Positions 37,312-45,916 of a stretch of 64,000 nucleotides of DNA are shown in pieces (within the stretch, counting starts at the first letter, position 1; every line of letters starts with the position of its first letter). This DNA is from an uncultured Clostridia bacterium (lineage in GTDB: Bacteria; Bacillota_A; Clostridia; Christensenellales; Aristaeellaceae). Both the position numbers and the translations under genes were made by a program. Under the pieces are notes generated by a model that worked only from the letters and a program-made list of their open reading frames with translations, was not told the DNA's origin and did no database searches. The stretch is from assembly GCA_946613955.1 (NCBI GenBank), contig CAMOGC010000001.1:1-64000 (forward strand), read 5' to 3'.

Positions 37312-37998
37312 ATGTCCTTAACTTTTCAGCCGATGATGGAAAGCCGTCCGATCCGGGAAATCGCCTACGAAGTGCTGAAAAAGGCGATCATTACCGGAGA
37401 AATTCCGGCGGGAGAGAGGATCGTGGAAACGGATTATGCGGATCGGCTGCATATTTCCAGAACGCCTCTGCGGGAAGCGCTCCGGAAGCTGGAACGGGAC
37501 GGTCTGGTAGAATACGTTATGCGCCGCGGCGTCGTGGTTCGGGCCTTTACCATCGAGGATGTCCGCGAGATTTATACCATCCGGAACGCTCTGGAAATGC
37601 TGACGCTGCCTTCCATTATTGAAAACGCCACGCCGGAGGACATCGAGGATCTTCGGAAAAAGCTGGCGGAGATGGACCGGCTCCAGGCGGTGGACGATGT
37701 GGAGGGGCTGAGCCCGCTGGCCAGGGAATTCCATTCCCGGCTTACCTCCATCAGCGGCCAGAAACGCATTCTTCGGGTGATCGAAGGGCAGGATGAATAC
37801 ATCCGCCGTTTTTCCGCGATGGCCATCCGGCAGGAAAACCGCCGGCCCGCGGCGCATGAGGAGCATCATCTGCTGGTCGACTATGTGGAGCAGAAAAACC
37901 TGGAAAAGCTGACGGAGCTGATGAAACACCATATCGAGCGCAGCATGGAAAACTGCCTGGAAGCCCTGTCCGCGCAAAAACAGAATCAGACCACGTGA
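37312..37998 (+). CDS. GntR-family regulator, FadR/FCD subfamily
   Basis: 228 residues. The N-terminal winged helix (about 10-75; LKKAIITGEIPAGERIVE, RTPLREALRKLERDGLVE) is followed by an all-helical FCD effector domain (about 85-215) whose histidines (EFHSRL, HEEHHLL, KHHIERS) usually bind a metal and a small acid. ATG 37312 has GAGGAGG at 10 nt; the GTG at 37303 sits 1 nt from that site. The ligand and targets are not evident. It is divergent from the MacB-type operon, which it could control. Confidence 0.88.
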   Translation: MSLTFQPMMESRPIREIAYEVLKKAIITGEIPAGERIVETDYADRLHISRTPLREALRKLERDGLVEYVMRRGVVVRAFTIEDVREIYTIRNALEMLTLPSIIENATPEDIEDLRKKLAEMDRLQAVDDVEGLSPLAREFHSRLTSISGQKRILRVIEGQDEYIRRFSAMAIRQENRRPAAHEEHHLLVDYVEQKNLEKLTELMKHHIERSMENCLEALSAQKQNQTT

Positions 37999-38059
37999 AA
38001 TCAGGAGGATTTGACCTTCCCTTTCGCTTCTGGTTCTTGTCCTGAACGAAAAAATCATC

Positions 38060-38088
38060 TTGCTTTTTCCGGAACGGTATGGTAAACT
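38060..38088 (+). promoter_or_regulatory. Promoter for secG
   Basis: -35 TTGCTT (38060-38065), 17-nt spacer, -10 TAAACT (38083-38088). Confidence 0.7.
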
Positions 38089-38121
38089 GGTTTCCGCTCA
38101 TTGATGAGGAGGTTATGCTTT

Positions 38122-38355
38122 ATGGCTACGGTTCTTTCCATCCTGCTGATTATCGACGCGCTTTTCATGATTGTGACCGTGCTGATGCAAAGCTCTGACG
38201 ACGACGGGATCGGCGCTCTGTCCGGCCGCTCCGGTTCTGAGAGCTATTTCAGCAAATCCAAGGCCAAAACCATGGAAGCCCGCCTGGCGCTGGGAACGAA
38301 GATTGCCGCCGGCGCGTTTGTCGTGTTGAGCCTGCTGATGCTGATCGTGCGCTGA
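38122..38355 (+). CDS. secG: Preprotein translocase subunit SecG
   Basis: 77 residues with two membrane helices separated by the SecG loop (VLMQSSDDDGIGALSG). It is an accessory subunit of the SecYEG channel. ATG 38122 is chosen because AGGAGG lies 9 nt upstream; codons further upstream would overlap that site. It has its own promoter and a terminator directly after it. Confidence 0.93.
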   Translation: MATVLSILLIIDALFMIVTVLMQSSDDDGIGALSGRSGSESYFSKSKAKTMEARLALGTKIAAGAFVVLSLLMLIVR

Positions 38356-38378
38356 GGCGCGGTCGGGCTGTCGGCATA

Positions 38379-38405
38379 AAACGCTCCTGCAGGGGGCGTT
38401 TTTTT
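38379..38405 (+). terminator. Terminator of secG
   Basis: AAACGCTCC (38379-38387) pairs with GGGGCGTTT (38393-38401, one G-T pair), followed by a T-run. Confidence 0.85.
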
Positions 38406-38416
38406 GCGTCTGTTTC

Positions 38417-38445
38417 TTGTGGCGCGGACATATTTCCTGTATAAT
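38417..38445 (+). promoter_or_regulatory. Promoter for murB-rapZ-whiA
   Basis: -35 TTGTGG (38417-38422), 17-nt spacer, consensus -10 TATAAT (38440-38445). The leader to the murB start is about 125 nt. Confidence 0.7.
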
Positions 38446-38576
38446 AAACGTCAGGAAAACGAATGGCCGGGAACACTTCCGTCCGCGAAGGCGGGGAAGG
38501 GAGCAAACAAGGCCATGGGTGTCCGATCGCGGGGGCGAAAGGCCGGCCCCTGGAAAGGAAAGGAGGAAGGCGGGTT

Positions 38577-39452
38577 TTGTTTGAAGGATACCAGATCATC
38601 CCCGGAGCGGAGATGAGGGACTATACCACCCTGAAGCTGGGAGGCCCCGTGGACTGGCTGGCGCTTCCCGCTTCGGCCGAGGATGTGGCCGGGCTTTTCC
38701 GCGAGGCAGAAAAAAACCGGCTTCCGGTTACGGTGATCGGTCATGGAAGCAACCTGCTGGTGCTCGACGGTGGGATACGGGGACTTGTCATCCGAATGGG
38801 CCGCGGCATGAACCGGATTCGGACGGAAGGGAACGTTCTTCGGGCCCAGGCGGGCGCCATGATGTCGGCCGTCGCGGCCGAGGCGGCGGATCGGGGATTG
38901 ACGGGGCTGGAATTTGCCTCCGGCATTCCCGGAACGGTCGGAGGCGGGGCCGTTATGAACGCCGGAGCCTACGGAGGAGAGATGGCACAGGTGATTTCCT
39001 CGGTAACGGGCGTGCTTCCCGGCGGGCAATTCCTCACTCTGAACCGGGAGCAGCTGGCCTTTGGCTACCGGCGATCCGCCATTCCGGAGATCGGAATGAC
39101 GGTCACGGAAGTTGTTTTTGAGCTGACCCCGGGGATTCCGGAAGCGATCCGCGCAAAGATGGGGGAACTGAACCGGCAGCGCGCCGAGAAACAGCCCCTG
39201 GATGCCCACAGCGCCGGAAGTACCTTTAAGAGACCGGAGGGAGCTTTCGCCGCGGCGCTGATCGACCAGTGCGGCCTGAAGGGATACAGGATCGGCGGCG
39301 CCATGGTGAGCACGAAACACGCGGGCTTTCTGATCAGCGACGGAGGAACGGCAAAGGATTTTCTCGAACTCATCCGGACGGTTCAGCGGATTGTCGCGGA
39401 GCGCACCGGTGTTTCCCTGGAGCCTGAAATCAGGATTATTGGAGAAGAATAA
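38577..39452 (+). CDS. murB: UDP-N-acetylenolpyruvoylglucosamine reductase
   Basis: About 291 residues. The FAD-binding region reads VIGHGSNLLVLDGGIRG, and type II MurB active-site motifs are YRRSAIP, GSTFKRPEG (serine) and EPEIRIIG (glutamate). It makes UDP-MurNAc in the cytoplasm. The best start is TTG 38577, ten nt after AGGAGG. No in-frame ATG gives a sensible N-terminus, since the one at 38463 lies in the leader. Its stop overlaps the rapZ start by 1 nt. Confidence 0.92.
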   Translation: MFEGYQIIPGAEMRDYTTLKLGGPVDWLALPASAEDVAGLFREAEKNRLPVTVIGHGSNLLVLDGGIRGLVIRMGRGMNRIRTEGNVLRAQAGAMMSAVAAEAADRGLTGLEFASGIPGTVGGGAVMNAGAYGGEMAQVISSVTGVLPGGQFLTLNREQLAFGYRRSAIPEIGMTVTEVVFELTPGIPEAIRAKMGELNRQRAEKQPLDAHSAGSTFKRPEGAFAAALIDQCGLKGYRIGGAMVSTKHAGFLISDGGTAKDFLELIRTVQRIVAERTGVSLEPEIRIIGEE

Positions 39453-40357
39453 TGAGATATTTGATCGTTACGGGTCAGAGCGGCGCCGGAAAAACCGCCT
39501 GCGTCCATTATCTGGAGGATCGGGGCTGCTTCTGCGTAGACAATATTCCGCCCATGATGATTCCAAAGCTGGTCGAGGCCTTTAACACAACGCCTCTTCG
39601 GCAGACTACCGTCGCCATCGGCGTCGACGTTCGCAGCGGAGAGTTTTTTGATGCCGATGCCGTGGCCCGGCTGATCGCCGACCTGCGAAAGATGGGCAAC
39701 CGGATCGATATCATTTTCATGGAAGCCAGCGACGAGACGCTTCTGAATCGCTATAAGGAAAGCCGCCGGGATCATCCGCTGACCCAGGAAGGTCTGACGC
39801 TGATGGAGGCGATCACGGAGGAGCGAACCCGGCTGCAGCCCCTGCGGGAGACGGCCAATTTCGTCGTGGATACCACAGGACTGCGGGCGAGGGCCATGGC
39901 CGGCCTGCTGAAAAAAACGCTGGGAGAGCTGACGGATGAAAACGCCGCCGTTCTCCGGGCGGAGGTCATGAGCTTCGGCTTCAAAAGAGGCCTTCCCAGG
40001 CAGGCGGATCTGGTGGTGGACGTCCGCTTCCTGCCCAATCCCTTCTATATTGAGGAGCTGCGGGAGCACAGCGGGATGGATGAGGATGTTCGCTCCTTCG
40101 TAATGGAAAATCCGGTTACGAAAGAATTCATGGCCCGATGGCAGGAAATGCTGGCTTTTCTGATTCCCCATTATCATGACGAGGGAAAACAGAGGCTGGT
40201 TATCGGCGTGGGCTGTACCGGCGGCGCTCACCGATCCGTTGCCATCGCGGAGGCGATCGGTTCCTGGCTGCGGGAACAGGGCGTTCCCACCGAAATCAGC
40301 CACCGGGATCTGCACCTGGAACAGGCCCGCTGGACCACGCCCATTGAGGAAGGATAA
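39452..40357 (+). CDS. rapZ: RNase adapter RapZ / nucleotide-binding protein YvcJ
   Basis: 301 residues with Walker A GQSGAGKT (8-15) and the C-terminal RapZ signature GVGCTGGAHRSVAIAE. In Bacillota the orthologue YvcJ binds nucleotides and affects competence and cell-wall-linked regulation. It sits between murB (1-nt overlap) and whiA (1-nt gap). The usual yvcK gene is not present between rapZ and whiA. Confidence 0.94.
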   Translation: MRYLIVTGQSGAGKTACVHYLEDRGCFCVDNIPPMMIPKLVEAFNTTPLRQTTVAIGVDVRSGEFFDADAVARLIADLRKMGNRIDIIFMEASDETLLNRYKESRRDHPLTQEGLTLMEAITEERTRLQPLRETANFVVDTTGLRARAMAGLLKKTLGELTDENAAVLRAEVMSFGFKRGLPRQADLVVDVRFLPNPFYIEELREHSGMDEDVRSFVMENPVTKEFMARWQEMLAFLIPHYHDEGKQRLVIGVGCTGGAHRSVAIAEAIGSWLREQGVPTEISHRDLHLEQARWTTPIEEG

Positions 40358-40358
40358 G

Positions 40359-41318
40359 ATGGCGCGGGACGAGGTTCAGAGCTTTGCGGAAAGCGTCCGG
40401 GCGGAGCTGGTTCGGCAGCCCATGGGGAAAAGCTGCTGTATGCTCAGCGAAATCGGCGCCCTGACCCAGACATCCGGGCATCTTTCCCTGCGGGGAGGCG
40501 GGCGAATCGCGGTCAGCTGGCGCCTGGAACATACCGGAACCGCACGCCGTCTTTTTCAGCTTCTTCGAAAACGCCTGGAGGTCAGCCCCACCCTTCACTA
40601 TACCCTTTCTTCCCGGTTGGGCGGGCAACGCACGTGGGTGCTGACGCTGGGCGAGGAGGATTCCCGGACCCTGCTGGCGGCGCTGCATATGGCGGAGCCG
40701 GAGGCGGACGGGGGCCTGACGCTGAAGAGGACGGTTCCCCGGCATCCCATGACCCGCCAGTGCTGCCGAAGGGCTTTTCTGCGAGGAGCCTTTCTGGGGG
40801 CGGGAACCGTCAGCAGCCCGGAAAAGGCCTATCATCTGGAATGGAGCGCCGAGGACGAACGCTTGCCGGAAACCCTGCGGAGGCTTCTGGAAAAAAGCGG
40901 ACTGCCCTATCATGAATATATCCGGAAAAGCCGCCGGGTCGTCTATCTGAAGGGTGCCCAGCAGATCGTGGACGTGCTTGCGATGATGGGGGCGGGAGGC
41001 AGCGTGCTGCGGATGGAAAACACCCGTATTCAAAAGCAGCTGCGCCTTTCAGCGGCCCGGGCGGCCAACTGCGATGAGCATAACAGCGAGCGGATGCTCG
41101 ACGCGGCGGAGAGGCAGGCGTCCGCCTGCCGAAATATTTCTCTGCGGCTGGGACTGTTTACGCTTCCGCCGGCCTTGCGGGAAACGGCGCGTATTCGGAT
41201 GGAAAACCCCGAGCTGTCCCTGGCGGAAATCGGGGAAAGGCTTCAGCCGCCCGTCAGCAAAGGCGCCGTTAACCATCGGATGCGCCGGCTGATGGAGATC
41301 GCGGAGGAACTGGAATGA
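40359..41318 (+). CDS. whiA: DNA-binding protein WhiA
   Basis: 319 residues: an N-terminal LAGLIDADG-like homing-endonuclease-fold domain without catalytic use (CCRRAFLRGAFLGAGTVS) and a C-terminal helix-turn-helix (PELSLAEIGERL, VSKGAVNHRMRRL). It is known to affect cell division and, in actinobacteria, sporulation. ATG 40359 follows GAGGAAGGA. It shares four nt (ATGA, 41315-41318) with the next gene. Confidence 0.94.
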   Translation: MARDEVQSFAESVRAELVRQPMGKSCCMLSEIGALTQTSGHLSLRGGGRIAVSWRLEHTGTARRLFQLLRKRLEVSPTLHYTLSSRLGGQRTWVLTLGEEDSRTLLAALHMAEPEADGGLTLKRTVPRHPMTRQCCRRAFLRGAFLGAGTVSSPEKAYHLEWSAEDERLPETLRRLLEKSGLPYHEYIRKSRRVVYLKGAQQIVDVLAMMGAGGSVLRMENTRIQKQLRLSAARAANCDEHNSERMLDAAERQASACRNISLRLGLFTLPPALRETARIRMENPELSLAEIGERLQPPVSKGAVNHRMRRLMEIAEELE

Positions 41319-43303
41319 CGGGAATACTGCTTTCGCTGGGTTATTTGCTTGCCTTCGAGGCGCTGGGGGTGACCGGCGCCCGCTTTTTGCTGCCCCGCCG
41401 GCGCCCGCTGGATCGGCTTTGGCTGGGGCTTTGTCTCGGGCTGCTGGAGGAAATGACGCTGCCCGCGTTGTTCGCCTTCGCCTTTTCCTTTGGCGCCGCG
41501 GCGCACGCTCTGGCCCTGGGAACGGGGGCGGCGCTGACCGCCGTCCTTTATTTCGCGAGAGACCGGAGGCCTCTCCGCCCCTGGGATGGGGAGGAATCCG
41601 CTCTGCTGAAACAGATGCTGCTTCTTGGTGTCCCCTTTGCTCTGCTTGGCGGCTATCTTCAGTACACCCATACCCTTCGCCCGGACGCGGAGGGCGCGCT
41701 GTACGTAGGCCAGAGCACATACGGGGATTTGCCCATGCATCTGAGCTTTATTACAGGGCTGGTGGGGAAGCGCTTCCCCGCGGATTACCCCTTCTATCCA
41801 GGACACAGACTCAGCTATCCATTCCTGTCCGACTCCCTCAGTTCGACCTTTTATATGATGGGATGCAGCCTGCAGGCGGCGGTCATTCTTCCGGGAACCT
41901 GGATGATGATCCTGTGTCTGATGGGCGTGATGATTCTGGGGCGGGAGATGACCGTCGGGAAAAGAACGGTTCTTTTGGCCGCGCTGCTCTTTTTTCTGAA
42001 CGGGGGATTGGGCTTCCTTTATGATTTTGATCAGGCGGCGGGATTTGACAGCCAGGGCCGGCTGAAAGTGCTCGGACGGCTGCGGACGATCATGGAAGGT
42101 TTTTACAAAACGCCAACAAATCAGCCGGAACCCAATAACCTTCGATGGAGCAATGTGATCTGCGACCTGATGATTCCCCAAAGGACGCTGCTGGGCGGAT
42201 GGTGCATGGTGATTCCCTGCTTTTATCTGCTGGAAACCGTCTTCCGGCCCGACAGGCGGGACCCGGAGACCGGGTGGCGGGGAGAAATCCTGCTGGGCTT
42301 CTGGGCGGGCGCGCTTCCCCTGATTCATACCCACAGCTTTCTGGCCCTGGGGCTGAGCTCCCTGGGGGTCATGGCGTACGACCTGATTCACGGCGACCGG
42401 GAACACGGGCGAAGCAGAGGGGAGATTCTCGGACGATACGCGGTTTACGGCGCCCTGGCCGCGGCGCTGGCCATTCCCCAGCTGATCGGCTTTACCTTTG
42501 CCCAGGCTTTCCAGCGCGGGCAGGGGCACAGCTTCCTTTCCTTCCAGTTCAATTGGGTCAATAATCCCTCCGGCCGGGGAATGCGCGATTTTTATCTCTG
42601 GTTCTACATCAAGAATATCGGGCTTCCCTTCCTTGCGATGCTCTTTGCCCTGATCGAGCGGGACAGGAAGCAGCGGAGGATTTTCAGCGCCATGCTGCCG
42701 ATTATCCTGGCGGCGGAGCTGATCCGCTTTCAGCCCAATGAGTATGACAACAATAAGCTCCTTTACCTGGCCTGGCTGATGGGATGCATGATTGTCAGCA
42801 ACTGGGCGTCCATGATCTGGCGCCGCCTCAAAGGGCTGCGGGCCCGGGGAGCGATGGCCGCGGCCGCGGCGCTGATCTGTTTCCTCAGCCCGGTCCTGAC
42901 CATCGCGCGGGAATGCGTTTCCAGCTATCAGGCCTTCGGGCCGGAGGCTGCGGCCGCCGGCGCGTTTGCCCGGGATCATACGGAACGGGACGCGGTTTTC
43001 CTGACGGGCACACAGCACCTCAATCCCGTGTGCGCCCTGGGCGGGCGCACCGTTGTCTGCGGCCCGGATCTGTGGCTGTACTGGCATGGGTTCGATACCG
43101 ACGAACGAAAAATCGACATCATGCTCTTCTATGAGGATCCGGAGGCCTATCCGGAAATCCTGACCAAATACGGCGTGGATTACATCTACGTTTCCTCTTA
43201 TGAACGAAGTGAATACGCGGTGGATGAGCCGGCGCTGCGCAGGGCATATCCCACAGTGTTCGAAAACAGCGAGGCCACGGTATACCGGGTCCCGGAAGGA
43301 TAA
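41315..43303 (+). CDS. Multi-spanning membrane protein, GT-C glycosyltransferase-like
   Basis: 662 residues with about 12-13 membrane helices and a C-terminal soluble part (about 560-662). The first large loop carries an acidic motif, TYGDLPMHLSFI, with a downstream LSYPFLSD, as in GT-C fold transferases that use polyprenyl-phosphate sugars. The C-terminal VDYIYVSSYERSEY segment is also common in such proteins. I cannot assign donor or acceptor. It is translationally coupled to whiA, an unusual partner. An uncharacterised O-antigen-like or protein glycosylation role is possible. Confidence 0.7.
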   Translation: MTGILLSLGYLLAFEALGVTGARFLLPRRRPLDRLWLGLCLGLLEEMTLPALFAFAFSFGAAAHALALGTGAALTAVLYFARDRRPLRPWDGEESALLKQMLLLGVPFALLGGYLQYTHTLRPDAEGALYVGQSTYGDLPMHLSFITGLVGKRFPADYPFYPGHRLSYPFLSDSLSSTFYMMGCSLQAAVILPGTWMMILCLMGVMILGREMTVGKRTVLLAALLFFLNGGLGFLYDFDQAAGFDSQGRLKVLGRLRTIMEGFYKTPTNQPEPNNLRWSNVICDLMIPQRTLLGGWCMVIPCFYLLETVFRPDRRDPETGWRGEILLGFWAGALPLIHTHSFLALGLSSLGVMAYDLIHGDREHGRSRGEILGRYAVYGALAAALAIPQLIGFTFAQAFQRGQGHSFLSFQFNWVNNPSGRGMRDFYLWFYIKNIGLPFLAMLFALIERDRKQRRIFSAMLPIILAAELIRFQPNEYDNNKLLYLAWLMGCMIVSNWASMIWRRLKGLRARGAMAAAAALICFLSPVLTIARECVSSYQAFGPEAAAAGAFARDHTERDAVFLTGTQHLNPVCALGGRTVVCGPDLWLYWHGFDTDERKIDIMLFYEDPEAYPEILTKYGVDYIYVSSYERSEYAVDEPALRRAYPTVFENSEATVYRVPEG

Positions 43304-43324
43304 GCGTTTCCCGCCGGCGATGAT

Positions 43325-43353
43325 TTGACGATTCAGGGGAAAGAGCGTATAAT
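43325..43353 (+). promoter_or_regulatory. Promoter for the F420-ligase-like operon
   Basis: -35 TTGACG (43325-43330), 17-nt spacer, consensus -10 TATAAT (43348-43353). Confidence 0.8.
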
Positions 43354-43384
43354 CACTGCGATTTACCGCTTGGGAGGTAGGATT

Positions 43385-44137
43385 ATGGGCATTATTCCAT
43401 CCCGCAATCTGGAAGAACAAAGGCGCGAGAAAAACGGCATCGTATACTTTGACCGGGGCACGCTGACCGGGAGGAACGGTCGGAAATATGACCGGTTTGC
43501 CATCCAGACCCATTTTGTCGAAGTGGGGGAGGATCAGGCGGAGCTGGTTCGGAAATACGTGATGCCGCTGTATGAAAAGGGTGACCTGCTTTCCTTTGGC
43601 GCAAAGGTCATGGCCATGTGCACGAAAAACGTCAAAACACGGGAGGAAGTCAAACCCGGGTTCTGGGCGAATCATCTTTGGAAGTTTGCCGGAATCAATA
43701 CCACCGGCGTCGGTATGCACGAGCCCTACAAGCTCCAGCTGGTGATCGACATGTGCGGACTGCCCAGGGTGCTCCTGGCCGCGTTTGTCAGCGCGGTGAC
43801 CCGTCCTTTCGGCGTTCACGGGCTGTTTTACAAGATCTGCGGGCAGGGAGTCGGCGGCATTGACGGGTTTTATTTCCGCTCCAGCTTCGACAGGTACAAG
43901 CAGATGGCGCTGATTAATCCGCCGAACCCCGTGGAGCTTTGCAACCAGCTGGAAAAGGATACGGGAATCCCGGTGGTGCTGATGGACGCCAACGATCTGG
44001 AACAGAATCAGCTTGGGAAATGTGATGATTTTCCGCTGACGGACGAAGAAATACAGGACGCGATGGCCGATAATCCATCCGGACAGGGGGATGAGCTGAC
44101 GCCCCTGATTCTGATCCGCCCGCTGAAAGAAAAATGA
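43385..44137 (+). CDS. Coenzyme F420-0:L-glutamate ligase (CofE)-like protein
   Basis: 250 residues that look like the F420_ligase family, with segments YDRFAIQTHFVEVGEDQ and AFVSAVTRPFGVHGLFYKI. CofE adds glutamate to F420-0, but Bacillota of this kind are not known to make F420 and no cof gene is in the window. A different gamma-glutamyl-type acceptor is likely. The start at 43385 has GGGAGGTAGG upstream. It is the first gene of a four-gene operon, overlapping the DUF1643 gene by ATGA. Confidence 0.72.
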   Translation: MGIIPSRNLEEQRREKNGIVYFDRGTLTGRNGRKYDRFAIQTHFVEVGEDQAELVRKYVMPLYEKGDLLSFGAKVMAMCTKNVKTREEVKPGFWANHLWKFAGINTTGVGMHEPYKLQLVIDMCGLPRVLLAAFVSAVTRPFGVHGLFYKICGQGVGGIDGFYFRSSFDRYKQMALINPPNPVELCNQLEKDTGIPVVLMDANDLEQNQLGKCDDFPLTDEEIQDAMADNPSGQGDELTPLILIRPLKEK

Positions 44138-44814
44138 GACACGTGCCCGTTCAGGATACGGCAGGGATTCGGATTCTGTCCTTTGAGGAAGCGCTGAAGC
44201 CGACGAACGAAGGCTATAACCGGGAGGAATGGATCTATGTGCCGGATCATTACGATGAATACCGCTATATTCTCGGGACCCGGGGGGAAAAACCGCTGAT
44301 CTGCATCGGGGTCAATCCTTCCACGGCGGTACCCGGGCGGCTGGACAACACCCTGAAGAGCGCCGAGCGGATCGCTCTGCATAACGGCTTTGACAGCTTT
44401 ATCATGTTTAATGTTTACGCGCAGCGGGCCACCCGTCCGGAGGACATGGACAGAGAAATGAATCCCCGCCTCCACGAGGAGAACATGAAAGCTTTCCGGT
44501 GGATGCTGGCCCGGAGCGGCGCGGCGCCGGTGCTCTGGGCCGCGTGGGGCGCGGTGATCGAAAAACGCTCCTATCTGCCCGGGTGCGTTCGGGACATGGC
44601 CGCCGCGGGGCAGGAAGCGGGCGCCGTGTGGGTGACCGCGGGCGCCAGAAGCCGCGCGGGACACCCGCATCATCCGCTCTATCTGCGGAAGGATGCTCCG
44701 CTCGATCCCTTTGACGACCTGGAAGGCTATCTGCTTTCTCTGGAGCGGAAAAAGGTCGGGAAAACAGAAAGAACTGCCTGTGAGAAAGAAGGAGGGCGGC
44801 ATGGAAGCGAATAA
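44134..44814 (+). CDS. DUF1643 protein
   Basis: 226 residues. The conserved DUF1643 core is visible: RYILGTRGEKPLICIGVNPS, LDNTLKSAERIALHNGFDSF and the C-terminal RAGHPHHPLYL. The family has no established function; its fold resembles nucleic-acid or nucleotide-handling proteins in some contexts, but that is not shown here. The last 25 residues are charged and overlap the next gene by 14 nt. Part of the operon starting at 43385. Confidence 0.82.
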   Translation: MRHVPVQDTAGIRILSFEEALKPTNEGYNREEWIYVPDHYDEYRYILGTRGEKPLICIGVNPSTAVPGRLDNTLKSAERIALHNGFDSFIMFNVYAQRATRPEDMDREMNPRLHEENMKAFRWMLARSGAAPVLWAAWGAVIEKRSYLPGCVRDMAAAGQEAGAVWVTAGARSRAGHPHHPLYLRKDAPLDPFDDLEGYLLSLERKKVGKTERTACEKEGGRHGSE

Positions 44815-45916
44815 GGCACTGCAGGACGCGGTCATCCTGATTCCGTCCCTGGAGCCGGATGAAAGGCTGCCCCGCTATGTTCAGACACTGGCGGACAGCG
44901 GTTTTGGCCATCTTGTGATCGTGGATGATGGTTCCGGCGCTCCCAGCCAGGAGATTTTTGACCGGATTGCCCGGATGGACGACCGGATCCAGGTGCTGCA
45001 TCATGAGGTGAACCGGGGAAAGGGCGTGGCCCTGAAAACCGGGTATCAATGGATCCGGGAACATCTCCCGGAGATCAGCGGCGTCATTACCGCCGACGCG
45101 GACGGGCAGCATACGGTGAAGGACTGCATCCGCCTGGCGGAGGAGCTGGAAAAGGGAAAACGCGCGCTGTATCTGGGCAGCAGGGATTTTAATCTGCCCC
45201 ATGTTCCGCCCAAATCCCGTTTCGGGAACAAATGCACTTCCGTAGTTTTCAGGCTCTGCCACGGCGTCTGGCTTCCCGACACCCAGACGGGCCTTCGCGC
45301 TTTCCGCCGGGAAGATCTGGACTTTATGATCGGGGTAGAGGGCGAACGCTACGAATATGAGATGAACGTCCTGATCCGGTGCGCCCGGGAAGGGCTGGAG
45401 ATGATCCCGGTTCCGATCGAGACGGTTTATGAAAATGATAACGAAGGGACCCATTTCCATCCAATCCGGGATTCATGGCGGATTTATAAGGTGATTCTGG
45501 GAAGCTTTTTCCGATACGTAGGCGCCTCCCTGTTCTGCACAGCGCTGGATCAGGGACTGGCGGCGGCGCTGCGGGAATGGCTGCTGCCCCTGGCGGGTTT
45601 CACCGGAGACGCCGCCATCATGACCAGCGGCTATATTGCCCGGGCGGTTTCCGCCGTGGTCAATTTCCTGCTGAACAAGAATCTGGTCTTCCGGGTGAAA
45701 AATGGAGCCAGGGGCGCGGCGATCCGCTATTTTGTGCTGGCGCTGGCGGCCATCACCGCTTCCAATCTGCTGGTTCAGGGGCTTGTGCGGCTCGGTATGG
45801 CCGCATGGCTGGCCAAGCTTCTGGTAGATACAGTGCTTTACTTTGTGAATTTCTACCTCCAGCAGCGCTGGGTCTTCCGGGAGACGCCCGCCGGAAATGA
45901 GGATCAAACGAGATGA
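44801..45916 (+). CDS. GT2 glycosyltransferase fused to GtrA-type membrane domain
   Basis: 371 residues. The N-terminal GT2 domain (about 1-235) has the nucleotide-sugar site IVDDGSG and the metal motif ADADGQH; TQTGLRAFRRE is typical of dolichol-phosphate-mannose-synthase-like enzymes. The C-terminal GtrA domain (about 240-360) has four helices. Such fusions make and flip polyprenyl-phosphate sugars. The start at 44801 has GGAGG at 5 nt. It could supply the donor for the GT-C-like protein at 41315, an inference from proximity. Confidence 0.88.
   Translation: MEANKALQDAVILIPSLEPDERLPRYVQTLADSGFGHLVIVDDGSGAPSQEIFDRIARMDDRIQVLHHEVNRGKGVALKTGYQWIREHLPEISGVITADADGQHTVKDCIRLAEELEKGKRALYLGSRDFNLPHVPPKSRFGNKCTSVVFRLCHGVWLPDTQTGLRAFRREDLDFMIGVEGERYEYEMNVLIRCAREGLEMIPVPIETVYENDNEGTHFHPIRDSWRIYKVILGSFFRYVGASLFCTALDQGLAAALREWLLPLAGFTGDAAIMTSGYIARAVSAVVNFLLNKNLVFRVKNGARGAAIRYFVLALAAITASNLLVQGLVRLGMAAWLAKLLVDTVLYFVNFYLQQRWVFRETPAGNEDQTR

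Noticed and set aside
38007..38081. A 24-codon open frame starting TTG behind AGGAGG, upstream of secG
   Set aside because: The ribosome site is only about 2 nt from the TTG, the frame overlaps the secG promoter, and the peptide resembles nothing known.
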